Source: Candidatus Hydrogenisulfobacillus filiaventi (GTDB lineage: Bacteria; Bacillota; Sulfobacillia; Sulfobacillales; R501). From it: DNA of 64,000 nucleotides. The notes beneath the pieces are model-generated. The model did not search any database and was not told the DNA's origin. It saw only the letters and a list, made by a program, of their open reading frames with translations. This document shows positions 10,477 to 17,914 of this stretch, one piece after another. Where the stretch lies: the NCBI GenBank assembly GCA_902809825.1, contig LR778114.1:2356001-2420000 (forward strand), given 5' to 3'. How positions within the stretch are numbered: the stretch's first letter is position 1; every line of letters begins with the position of its first letter. Made by a program: the position numbers and the translations under genes.

Positions 10477-11100
10477 TTACGCCTCCTTCTTGACCTTGAC
10501 GCCCTGCTCGGACTCCAGCGGGTAGGGCGGCACCACGCTCTTCAGGCGCACGCGGGCGATGTGGGCGAAGATGATGGCGCCCAGGATGAGGGGCAGGACC
10601 ACCACATGGTTGCCGAACATCTGGCCGGCGTTAGGCAGGTTGACCCAGCCGAGGCCCAGGGCGTTGAGGCCGTCCTTGGCCTGCACCGCATTCCACTGCG
10701 AGAAGAAGTCGCCGTTGATCAGGTACCCGGTGAAAGCGGTGGGGATAGCAATGAACATCGCCAGAGCACCCAGGAACCAGGTGCCGCCCCGGCCGCCCCG
10801 CCAGGCGCCGGTGAAGAAGACCCGCCAGAGGTGCAGCATCATGAAGAAGAAGAACGCCTGCACGGCCCAGAAGTGCACCGCGGCCGCGAAGCGCATCAGC
10901 CCGTTGTAGGACCAGCTGGCCGGCCCGTTGGCGGCCAGGATGATGCCCGAAATTACCAGCACCACGAAGCTGGAGGCCGTGAGCGAACCCAGCATGTACA
11001 TGAAGCCCTGGGCGTACTCCGGCATTTTCTCCGGGAGCCAGGTGTCCACCGACATCAGCTCCGCGAAGTGCTTGCGTGAGGCCGTCGTCCAGTTAGCCAC
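10477..11100 (-). CDS. petB: Cytochrome b6-type N-terminal subunit of quinol:acceptor oxidoreductase
   Basis: A 207-residue, four-helix dihaem cytochrome b. Helix B carries VHFWAVQAFFFFMMLHLW, with two His 14 positions apart. Helix D carries NHVVVLPLILGAIIFAHI, with two His 15 positions apart, the spacing typical of b6 rather than bc1 cytochromes. The start is GTG with AAAGGAG upstream. It would oxidise menaquinol and pass electrons to a Rieske protein, but no Rieske or cytochrome c gene lies in this operon. Confidence 0.88.
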   Translation of the reverse strand: MANWTTASRKHFAELMSVDTWLPEKMPEYAQGFMYMLGSLTASSFVVLVISGIILAANGPASWSYNGLMRFAAAVHFWAVQAFFFFMMLHLWRVFFTGAWRGGRGGTWFLGALAMFIAIPTAFTGYLINGDFFSQWNAVQAKDGLNALGLGWVNLPNAGQMFGNHVVVLPLILGAIIFAHIARVRLKSVVPPYPLESEQGVKVKKEA

Positions 11101-11126
11101 GGCAGGTTCTCCTTTCCCGGACGGTC

Positions 11127-11219
11127 CTAGACCTTATGACGTGCCTGGAGGATAAGCCCAACGATGAACGTCAGCAGGAAGAGTCCTTCCACGATGTAGT
11201 TGCCGGAACCCGGCGTCAC
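11127..11219 (-). CDS. 30-residue single-helix membrane peptide leading the cytochrome b operon
   Basis: A micro-ORF starting at GTG 11219, with AAAGGGGGG seven bases upstream, and ending at TAG 11127, 26 bases before the cytochrome b6 start. The product begins MTPGSGNYIVEGLFLLTFIV and ends with a basic QARHKV tail: a short N-terminus, one membrane helix and a positive C-terminus. Size, topology and position resemble the small PetL/PetN/PetM subunits of b6f complexes, but I cannot assign homology. Confidence 0.6.
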   Translation of the reverse strand: MTPGSGNYIVEGLFLLTFIVGLILQARHKV

Positions 11220-11849
11220 GGGACGTCCCCCCTTTGCTTGCCGGTTGAGGTCCGGACCGCGTCCGGCGCCAGCCGGCGCCGGGACACCTGCCGTCCCTTG
11301 CTTCACGACACCTTGTTGTCTGATGACGCTTCTCACGTTAGAACTCGACACGTTGTAGAACAATGGACCATGGGCGTGGCCCAGGCTGCGTCCTTGGGCG
11401 CAAACTTGGGCGGTCCCCGGCCGTCCATCTGGGGTGCGCCGCCCTACCGCCGTGCCCCGGATGGCCCGGCGGCCGGCCGGGCCCAAACCACACAGCGTGG
11501 TACAAAAGATAGCCGTTTCCGGCTAGCTCACTGGGAGGGGCTGCAGAGGGGCCCGGCCGGCTCCGCGGTTGGCCGGCGGCGGTGCCGGCGTCCACCCGAT
11601 CGCCCGGCTGGGGTTCAGCATAACCGTGCGCAGGCGGCGTCTATGCGTGCCTGCCGAGGCAGCAGGTGTATCCGGCATGGTCCGCCCGGCGCGAATCCGG
11701 CGGGCAGACCGGTGGAGTCCTCGTGTCGCAAAGGGGGCTTGGGCTCCAGTGCGGGCGGGGCAGCGCGGCGGCTACCGGCGGGCGACAGCGTAGGGGGCGT
11801 GGGGACATCCGTCCGGGAAGGCGGCGGGGGCGTCCAGGGAGGAGCCTGC
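11220..11849. other. 630-base non-coding stretch upstream of the cytochrome b operon
   Basis: This lies between the tilS stop and the micro-ORF start. Open frames here have no ribosome sites or recognisable products. It contains several hairpins: TAGCCG/CGGCTA near 11510-11525, a CCAC/GTGG hairpin near 11489-11501 and a GGCGCC repeat near 11265-11280. It should hold the operon promoter and the tilS terminator, but neither has a clear consensus. Confidence 0.4.
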
Positions 11850-13268
11850 TTAGACCACGCGTGGCCCGGCCGGGGAGCCTTCGGGGGGCTCCTCCGACAC
11901 TGACGGGGGCAGGAAGCGGACCCCCAGCCGCCCGCAGCCGGGGGCAGGTGCCGCGCCGGCCGCCGTCGCGAGACCCGGCACGGCCAGCACCACCTCCCTG
12001 CCGCCAGCCTCCCGGGCCACCACCAGGGGCCAGCGCCGGCGCAAGGGCGGCGGGATCCGGTGCTCGGTAAAGAGGTCCTGCAGCTTCTTGTGGTGGCCGC
12101 CCAGGCCCGGGGCGGCCAGCCGGTCCCCGGGCCGCCAGAAGCGCCACCCTAAATCCATCCAGTGCCCGGGATCCAGCACCGTCTCCCCCGTTGCCGGCTC
12201 CTCTCCCGGCATCAACTGCCGCACGAGCAGGCGGCCGCCGTCGGCCGGCCAGCTTCCGGGAGCCAGAGGACGGGGCGGCTCGCGGTCCCAGGAGGGCAGC
12301 GGGGCCGGAGCCCGGACCCGCAGGGTCCCGTCCGGGCCCGGCTGCACGCGCCAGCCCCGGGGCCAGTTGACCCCGCCGGTCCGTGCGCCTTCCACCTGCG
12401 GCTGCTGCAGCGTGAGGCCCAGCTCCCGCGCCAGCCGCAACAGCACCGCCGTCTGCAGGGCCGGGGGCAAGGTCCGGAAACCGGCATCCAGTTCCCGGTC
12501 CGGTCCCCGGCGCCGGGCATGGGCCTCCAGCCAGCGTGCGGCCTCCATCTCCAGCCAGTCGGCGACCTCCGCACTCCGATCCGCCAGTCCGGCCAGGGCC
12601 CGGACAGCGGCCGGATTGACCGCGGAGCGGATCAGCGGCAGCAGCTGATGGCGGATGCGGTTGCGCAACATGGCCGGATCGGCGTTGGTGGGGTCCTCGA
12701 GCCAGGGGATGTCCTGCCGCCGGAGGTAGTCGCGCAACGTCGCCCGCCCCGTCCCCAGGAGCGGCCGCACCAGCAGGCCCTGCCGCGGACGCATGGCGGC
12801 CAGGCCGGTTATCCCGGTGCCGGTCAGCACCCGCATCAGCACCGTCTCCGCCTGGTCGTCCTGCTGGTGGCCGAGGGCGATGAGGGTATCCGGCCCCCAG
12901 GCGCGGGCCCGGGTGCGCAGGAGGGCGTAGCGGACCCTCCGGGCCGCCATCTCCAGGCTCTCGCCCGGCGCCGGCTGCACCGCCGCCCGCAGCACCTCCA
13001 GCTCCCGTCCCCAGCGGTCGCGGAACCAGCCGCGCAGGGTTTCCGCTTCCCTGGCGGACCCCGGCCGCAGGCCATGATCGACGTGCACGGGGAGCAGGGC
13101 CAGCTGCTCCGGGCCGGCCAGCGCGCTTAGCACCGCCCACAAGGCCATGGAATCGCCGCCGCCCGATACCGCCACCAGCAGGCGATCCCCGGGCCGCCAG
13201 AGGCCGCGCCGGGCGGCAAACGCGGCCACCGCCTCCTCCAGACTGTCCACCGCCGTCCCCTCCGGCAT
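11850..13268 (-). CDS. tilS: tRNA(Ile)-lysidine synthase TilS
   Basis: Adds lysine to the wobble C34 of the CAU-anticodon tRNA-Ile so that it reads AUA. The PP-loop signature VAVSGGGDSMALW is near residue 33, followed by PVHVDHGLRPGS and GHQQDDQAETVLMR (substrate ATP/tRNA region). The C-terminal TilS domains end near residue 470. ATG 13268 gives the usual short N-terminus. GTG 13304, overlapping the upstream stop as GTGA, is an equally possible coupled start. It lies between spoIIE and ftsH, as in Bacillus. Confidence 0.93.
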   Translation of the reverse strand: MPEGTAVDSLEEAVAAFAARRGLWRPGDRLLVAVSGGGDSMALWAVLSALAGPEQLALLPVHVDHGLRPGSAREAETLRGWFRDRWGRELEVLRAAVQPAPGESLEMAARRVRYALLRTRARAWGPDTLIALGHQQDDQAETVLMRVLTGTGITGLAAMRPRQGLLVRPLLGTGRATLRDYLRRQDIPWLEDPTNADPAMLRNRIRHQLLPLIRSAVNPAAVRALAGLADRSAEVADWLEMEAARWLEAHARRRGPDRELDAGFRTLPPALQTAVLLRLARELGLTLQQPQVEGARTGGVNWPRGWRVQPGPDGTLRVRAPAPLPSWDREPPRPLAPGSWPADGGRLLVRQLMPGEEPATGETVLDPGHWMDLGWRFWRPGDRLAAPGLGGHHKKLQDLFTEHRIPPPLRRRWPLVVAREAGGREVVLAVPGLATAAGAAPAPGCGRLGVRFLPPSVSEEPPEGSPAGPRVV

Positions 13269-13300
13269 CCATGGTAGGAGGCGCCGGCGGGGGCTGCAAG

Positions 13301-14056
13301 TCACGCTCCCGCCCGGCCCAGCGCCCAGTAGGTCTCCGGGCCCACCACCCCGTCGGCCAGGATCCCCTCGGTGGCCTGCAGGGCCCGTACCGCCCGTTCG
13401 GTTGCCAGGTCGAAGAACCCGTGCAGCGGGCCGGGATAGTAGCCCGCCGCCCGCAGGCGGTGTTGCATCCAGGCCACATCCAGTCCGGCATGGCCCACGA
13501 ACAGGACCCGCCCGCCGGCTCCGGTGCCGGTCCATAAGGCGTCATACGCCGCCCCGTCCAGACCCCGCTCCCCCGGCCGTTCACCCAGGAAGGCGGTCAG
13601 CGCCTTCCAGGTGGCTGCATCCAGGAAGCCGCTGGCGGGCAGGGTCAGGAGGCCACGGACGGGCGTGCAGTGCAGCCGGTTCTGCAGCACCGCCACATCC
13701 GCCCCCCGGTCGCCGGGCCGGAGGGGCCGGCTCCCGAAGACAGGCCCGCGCACCGCCGGCAGACGCACCGCCTGCCCCAGGCACAAATAGGTGGCCGCCT
13801 CCACCACCCCGGTGGGCGGCAGACGGAAATACGCCTGCAACCAGGCTACCGCCGCGGCCGTTTCCTCCAGATACACGCCAGTGACGGCGACCTCCCCCGG
13901 CCCCGGGCTGTGGCAGGACTCCAGCAGGCCGGCCGCCCGGTTCAGGAGGGACTGCAGCACCGCCACGTCCGTCCCCGCCGCCGGCGGCTCCCGCAGGGCC
14001 AGGGTGCGGGAGCCGAAAGCCACAAACGGGGCAAAGGTCGTTTCGAAGCGGCCCAT
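13301..14056 (-). CDS. Peptidoglycan-binding-domain protein
   Basis: About 251 residues with three peptidoglycan-binding (PGB_1-like) repeats. Two share an opening of the form FGSR.L.....G.DVAVLQ..L (residues about 15-40 and 107-135). The last is VAWMQHRLRAAGYYPGPLHG with FDLATERAVRALQ. No signal peptide or catalytic domain is visible. ATG 14056 and GTG 14059 are both possible behind GGGAGGCGG. The gene is coupled to tilS by stop/start overlap. A spore cortex or envelope role is plausible given the neighbourhood, but this is inference. Confidence 0.78.
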   Translation of the reverse strand: MGRFETTFAPFVAFGSRTLALREPPAAGTDVAVLQSLLNRAAGLLESCHSPGPGEVAVTGVYLEETAAAVAWLQAYFRLPPTGVVEAATYLCLGQAVRLPAVRGPVFGSRPLRPGDRGADVAVLQNRLHCTPVRGLLTLPASGFLDAATWKALTAFLGERPGERGLDGAAYDALWTGTGAGGRVLFVGHAGLDVAWMQHRLRAAGYYPGPLHGFFDLATERAVRALQATEGILADGVVGPETYWALGRAGA

Positions 14057-14172
14057 CACGTCCGCCTCCCCCCATCCCTCGCCCTACCATATGCGGGGAC
14101 GGGCTCTGCCCGCATAGCGTGTCCGGGGTCCGGCACCCTAAGCGGAGAGGCATCCGGAAAGGAGGCGGACCC

Positions 14173-14871
14173 ATGGGCCGACGCAGGTGGTGCGCGGTCC
14201 TGGCGGCATGCGCCCTGGCGGGGCTGGGCGCCGCGCCGGGCCGGGGAGCCCGGCATTCATCCCCGGTCCCGGCCCCGGTGGCGGGGGACGAACCGGCCTT
14301 GATCGCCGGCACCTGCCGCCTGGGCAGCGTGCTGCTGGTGGCGCCCCATGTCGATCCCGGCCGGCACCGCCCGAAGGTGCGGGCGGTCCTGCGGGTGGAT
14401 AACGGGCCGCCGGAGCCGGTGCGGGGGCCCGTCCGGGCACTGCCCGGCCTCCCCCCGGGTTCCCATACGGTGGAACTGGCGTTGGAGGACATCGGAGGCC
14501 GGCCGCTCACCGAGGCCGGCACCCGCTGCCGGTTTACGGTGAGCCTGCCGGCGCCGCGCACGGTCAACCCCGCCCCGCGCCTGGAGGCCGTCACCGCGCA
14601 GGCCCGGCCCGGCGGGGTGACGGTGCGGATCGCGGTGGAGCATTTCCGCTTCCCGGGCAGTCCGGCCAGGCGAACGCCCGTCCTGACCGGCTACCTCTGG
14701 GCCTTCGCCGACGGGCGGCCGGCCGGGGTCTACGCGACGCCCCGCTTCCGGCTGGCCCTGCCGCCGGGGCCCCACCAGCTGACGGTGGGTCTCTACGATA
14801 CCGAGGACATCCTGGCCGGTCCGCCGGCCGTGGTGCTGCGTACCCTGACAGTCACGGTGCCGGGGGCCTGA
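14173..14871 (+). CDS. Secreted protein of unknown function
   Basis: A 232-residue protein with an apparent signal peptide (MGRRRWCAVLAACALAGLGA, with a possible cleavage around Ala20-Ala27). The rest is rich in beta-type segments: VRAVLRVDNGPPEP, GSHTVELALEDIGG and GPHQLTVGLYDTED suggest two Ig-like/Big domains with internal similarity. A strong GGAGG lies 7 bases before ATG 14173. It is divergent from the peptidoglycan-binding gene. I recognise no family. Confidence 0.62.
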   Translation: MGRRRWCAVLAACALAGLGAAPGRGARHSSPVPAPVAGDEPALIAGTCRLGSVLLVAPHVDPGRHRPKVRAVLRVDNGPPEPVRGPVRALPGLPPGSHTVELALEDIGGRPLTEAGTRCRFTVSLPAPRTVNPAPRLEAVTAQARPGGVTVRIAVEHFRFPGSPARRTPVLTGYLWAFADGRPAGVYATPRFRLALPPGPHQLTVGLYDTEDILAGPPAVVLRTLTVTVPGA

Positions 14872-15318
14872 GCGGGGGTCGACCATTGCTGTAGCGGTGC
14901 TCTGCGCGGAAGCGCGGGGCCGAACCCGGGCCCGCTCCCGCGGGCCCTGGGGAAACTGGCGCGGCGGCAAGCAGGGAGCCGTCCCTGGACGGGGACCCGC
15001 CGCCAACCCACCGGGTGGTGCACATCCGGCCCAACGCCGGGCATCAGCTCGTGGCGGCGCCCGCGCGCAACCGGCGCCTCAGCGGGGCGCCTTGCTGAGT
15101 CCGCCGTAACCGCGGCCCGCCCCGGCTGGTGTACCAGGCGATGTAGGAGGGCTCCCGCCCGTGGGAGGCGGATCCGTCCCACCGCAGCCGGCGGCCCGGA
15201 TCGCCTGCCCCTGTGGGAGCGGCGGGAAGCCGGCTTGCGGGCATCCGCCCGTAGGCCGGAACCGCCGCCTGGCGACGGGCGGGTGCCGGAATGCGCTGGG
15301 TATGCTCTCGATAACGGG
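14872..15318. other. 450-base region without a convincing gene
   Basis: This lies between two convergent genes. Open frames are present on both strands but lack ribosome sites and recognisable products. The minus frame near 15044-15180 (EPSYIAWYTSRGG and onward) could be a decayed coding remnant. No terminator with a T-tract was found. Confidence 0.35.
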
Positions 15319-15858
15319 CTACTCGCCGGCGGTAGCCGGGGCCGGGAAGAAGCGGGTGATGTTGACCAGCCCTTCAAAGGGATTGCGGCAATGACGGCAA
15401 TAGTAGACCGACCGGCAGGCAGCCGGGCCGAACCGGCTCTGCAGCACCGTGTCGGTGGACCCGCAGTAGGGGCAGGCCACGACGTCCTGGCCCTCGGCCG
15501 GGGTATTCAAGGTCTGGCCGATGCCCAGGTTGAGGAGATGACGCCAGCCCTCGGGGGTCACCTTCTCCGCCGACCACAACGCCTCCAGCGACCAGCTGAC
15601 ATCAACGTCCTCCAGGTTGGTGGCGCGGCGGATGGCGGCAATCGCCCGCTGGCGCATGATAGCCTGGCCGGCGCAGGCGGCATAGGTGGGCAGCAGGGTG
15701 ACCCGCACCCGCGTCCCCCGGCAGCGGACCGACTCCACCATGCCGAGGGCCACAATGCTCACCCCCGGCATTTCGGGATCGCTGACCGTCTCCAATGCCT
15801 GCCAGACCGCCTTTTCCACCTCTTGGCCGCTACGCCGCGGATTCGGGAGCCGTCCCAC
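15319..15858 (-). CDS. PaaD-like protein (DUF59 domain plus zinc ribbon)
   Basis: A 179-residue protein. An N-terminal MIP18/DUF59 domain (about 10-100) carries ETVSDPEMPGVSIVALGMV. A C-terminal zinc-ribbon has CPYCGS and CRHCRNPFEG. This is the PaaD architecture: PaaD is thought to assist maturation of the metal/Fe-S parts of phenylacetyl-CoA epoxidase. It is the last gene of a three-gene run with PaaC-like and PaaA-like genes. No paaB, paaE, paaG, paaZ or paaK is in the window. Confidence 0.85.
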   Translation of the reverse strand: MGRLPNPRRSGQEVEKAVWQALETVSDPEMPGVSIVALGMVESVRCRGTRVRVTLLPTYAACAGQAIMRQRAIAAIRRATNLEDVDVSWSLEALWSAEKVTPEGWRHLLNLGIGQTLNTPAEGQDVVACPYCGSTDTVLQSRFGPAACRSVYYCRHCRNPFEGLVNITRFFPAPATAGE

Positions 15859-15896
15859 AGTTTTCGCCTCCTCCCCTGGTCTTGGCCGACCCCTGC

Positions 15897-16682
15897 CTAG
15901 CGGGCCGGCAACGGCACCCGATTCAGTGCCGTGAGCACTTCATCCAGATAGATGGTGTGGAAGCCCCGACGGCCGTCCGCCAGGGGATCAACCGGACCGG
16001 GGGCGGTCAGGGCCAGGCCCGTAGCCGCGGCCAGAGCCCCCACCCGTTGCTCCCACAGCCGCCGGGGCTGGTCCAGGGCGGGCACTGCCCCGGAGTCACG
16101 CAACGCCTCCGCCCCTTCACCCCAGGAGAACAGGTCGGCCAGGAGGGGCTGCAGCACCTCCACCGCCCGGGCCAATGCCCCCCGGGCAGCCGCCCCGTCC
16201 GCGGCCAGACGCCGCACCCACTGCTCATAGTGGCGGCTGAAGTAATACTGCTCGTGGGCCAGGCGGGCAGCGGTCTCCGCCAGGGGACGGTAAGCCGAGT
16301 GCTCCAGCGCCTCCAGGCGGCCCAGGTTGAATACGTCGAACACGTAATGGCGGACGACCGTCAAGGGCCAGTTGTAGGGGGGAGCCCCTTCCAGGCCGTT
16401 GGGCCATTCCACCAGCCGAGCGTTACGCCGCTCCCCTGCCCCGCGCATCTGGGCGAGACGGTCGGGGTCCCTTTCGCCCAGCTCGCCCAGCAGGCGGTAG
16501 AAAGCGGCCGCATAGCCGAACTCGTTCTGGCCCATGGTGGCCAGGGCCACATCCTCATCCAGGAAGGGAGCCAGGCCTAGCCACTGGCTGTCGCGCACCC
16601 CCAGTACCAGGAGGTCGTCCGCTATCTGGTAGAGGAGGTCCACCAGCGCGGCATGAAACTCCAGCGAGCGGTCGTTCGCCAT
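15897..16682 (-). CDS. PaaC-like ferritin-fold subunit
   Basis: A 261-residue protein matching PaaC, the structural partner of PaaA in phenylacetyl-CoA epoxidase. It shows the LVLGVRDSQWLGLAPFLDED segment, RLVEWPNGLEGAPPYNWPL and a C-terminal GRRGFHTIYLDEVL (family GKKGLHTEHL). Where diiron proteins have ExxH it reads QNEFGYA (Glu54, Tyr57), and the second site EQYYFSRHY lacks the His, consistent with a non-catalytic PaaC role. ATG 16682 has GGAGGGGG upstream. The open frame continues far 5' but overlaps paaA, so that extension is not used. Confidence 0.83.
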   Translation of the reverse strand: MANDRSLEFHAALVDLLYQIADDLLVLGVRDSQWLGLAPFLDEDVALATMGQNEFGYAAAFYRLLGELGERDPDRLAQMRGAGERRNARLVEWPNGLEGAPPYNWPLTVVRHYVFDVFNLGRLEALEHSAYRPLAETAARLAHEQYYFSRHYEQWVRRLAADGAAARGALARAVEVLQPLLADLFSWGEGAEALRDSGAVPALDQPRRLWEQRVGALAAATGLALTAPGPVDPLADGRRGFHTIYLDEVLTALNRVPLPAR

Positions 16683-16699
16683 TGCGGCCCCCTCCTTGC

Positions 16700-17662
16700 C
16701 TAGGGACGTGCCGGGCCGACGCCGGCCAGATGATCGCGGGCACTTTCGTAGCCGATGCGGCGCAACGCCAGCCGGCGCAGGACGGGCCCCTGGTCCGGGG
16801 GCGCGGCCAGACGCCCCCAGTCGGGGGCGGTGTAACGCCACACCCGCGCTGCCGGCTGGAAGGCCAGGTCCGCGTCCGGGGGCTGCAGGCCCAGGCTGCG
16901 CAGGCGGGGGACGTAGACGCTCAGGTACCGCTGCCGCAGTTCCTCGTTGGACTTGGTGCGCAGGCGGTAGCGGAGCGCCCGCAGCTGATGGGTACCGGGC
17001 CAGTGTTCCGGCGGTCCAAAAAAGAGCAGCAGGTCCTCCCACCAGCGGTTGAGGGCCTCCTGCAGCTGGCCGCGGTTGACGAGGCTGGCGTTGAGCCAGC
17101 GTTCGGCCAAGGTCTGACCCTGCTGGGCATGGAACTCCTCGCTCTGCACAATGCGGGTCAGTACACGGGCATAAGGGGCATAGGAGGACCCCACGAAGCC
17201 GCTGTGGAGGATAACCGCCGCGCCGCTGACCAGCCACAGCAGCACCACTACGTCGGCCCAGCCCGTGAGGGGCCGCCCGTACACCGTCTGGTAGCGGACC
17301 CGGCCCGCCGTCAGCTGCGCCAGCAGGCCCCCCGGTTCCGGCACCGGCTCCGGCAGCAGGTCCTCTGCCAGGCGCAGCACCATCTCCGCGTAGCCCAGGT
17401 TCTCCCGCACCATCGCCACCATGGCGATGCGATCCTCCAGCGAGGGGGCCGCCGCTACCCATTCCCGTTCGGCCATGGCCTCCACCAACCGGCTCATGGC
17501 GTGCATCAGCACCAGCCGCCGCGCCTCGTCCCGATACTCCTCCGGCATCCAATCCCCGGTCTCGACCTTCTCGCCACGATCGATCCGGGCTTCAAAAGCC
17601 AGGCGGAGGTCCTCCGTCTGCCAGGGCCCCGACCCCGGGACCCTCCCGTGGTCTGTCGCCAT
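16700..17662 (-). CDS. PaaA-like protein with degenerate diiron site
   Basis: A 320-residue protein clearly alignable with PaaA, the catalytic subunit of the epoxidase that activates the ring of phenylacetyl-CoA: GDWMPEEYR near 36, the APSL segment near 72, SYAPYARVLTRI near 150, KSNEELRQRYL and VPRLRSLGLQPPDADL. Against E. coli PaaA from memory, the four iron-binding elements appear as Arg58 (for Glu), Asn88/Tyr91 (for Glu-x-x-His), Ser136 (for Asp) and an intact Glu165-x-x-His168. Most of the site is therefore lost. GGAGGGAG precedes ATG 17662. It heads the PaaA-PaaC-PaaD-like run. Confidence 0.82.
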   Translation of the reverse strand: MATDHGRVPGSGPWQTEDLRLAFEARIDRGEKVETGDWMPEEYRDEARRLVLMHAMSRLVEAMAEREWVAAAPSLEDRIAMVAMVRENLGYAEMVLRLAEDLLPEPVPEPGGLLAQLTAGRVRYQTVYGRPLTGWADVVVLLWLVSGAAVILHSGFVGSSYAPYARVLTRIVQSEEFHAQQGQTLAERWLNASLVNRGQLQEALNRWWEDLLLFFGPPEHWPGTHQLRALRYRLRTKSNEELRQRYLSVYVPRLRSLGLQPPDADLAFQPAARVWRYTAPDWGRLAAPPDQGPVLRRLALRRIGYESARDHLAGVGPARP

Positions 17663-17731
17663 CGCGCACTCCCTCCGGCGCCGCCCGGGCGGCCGTACAG
17701 GTCCTTGCGACCGTCGGGTGTTTCCCTTCTG

Positions 17732-17747
17732 TACACTCAATGGTGTA
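17732..17747. promoter_or_regulatory. Small inverted repeat upstream of the PaaA-like gene
   Basis: TACAC TCAATG GTGTA: five-base arms about 70 bases before the PaaA-like start, in an otherwise non-coding gap. It could be an operator. The arms are short, so chance is possible. Confidence 0.25.
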
Positions 17748-17880
17748 AGAAGTCCCCCACCCGGGCAACGCGCCATTTGGGCCGAATTCCCGCAGCCGTT
17801 CGGGCTTATTGCCGGCCGGATGCCGCCGCCCGGCCCATCCTTCCCAGGCGTCCGGGCCCCTTTACTACACATCGTGACAG

Positions 17881-17904
17881 AAAAACGCCGGCCCGGCGGC
17901 CGGC
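17881..17904 (-). terminator. Intrinsic terminator after spoIIE
   Basis: On the minus strand GCCGGC, six-base loop, GCCGGC, G, then TTTTT, starting about 10 bases past the spoIIE stop. The stem is short but entirely GC. Confidence 0.55.
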
Positions 17905-17914
17905 CCGACATCCG

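Noticed and set aside
11640-11740. A possible riboswitch (cobalamin-like or other) suggested by GAATCCGG and CAGACC-like fragments.
   Set aside because: The required conserved boxes and order are not present, and the region lies at the 3' side of tilS rather than before a likely target gene on that strand.
15044-15244. A minus-strand open frame that might be a small gene.
   Set aside because: There is no ribosome site and no recognisable family. It could be a decayed remnant but cannot be supported.
15897-17552. Extended N-terminus of the PaaC-like gene.
   Set aside because: The extension overlaps the PaaA-like gene in another frame and reads as low-complexity Gly/Ala/Pro. ATG 16682 has a clear ribosome site and gives the family length.
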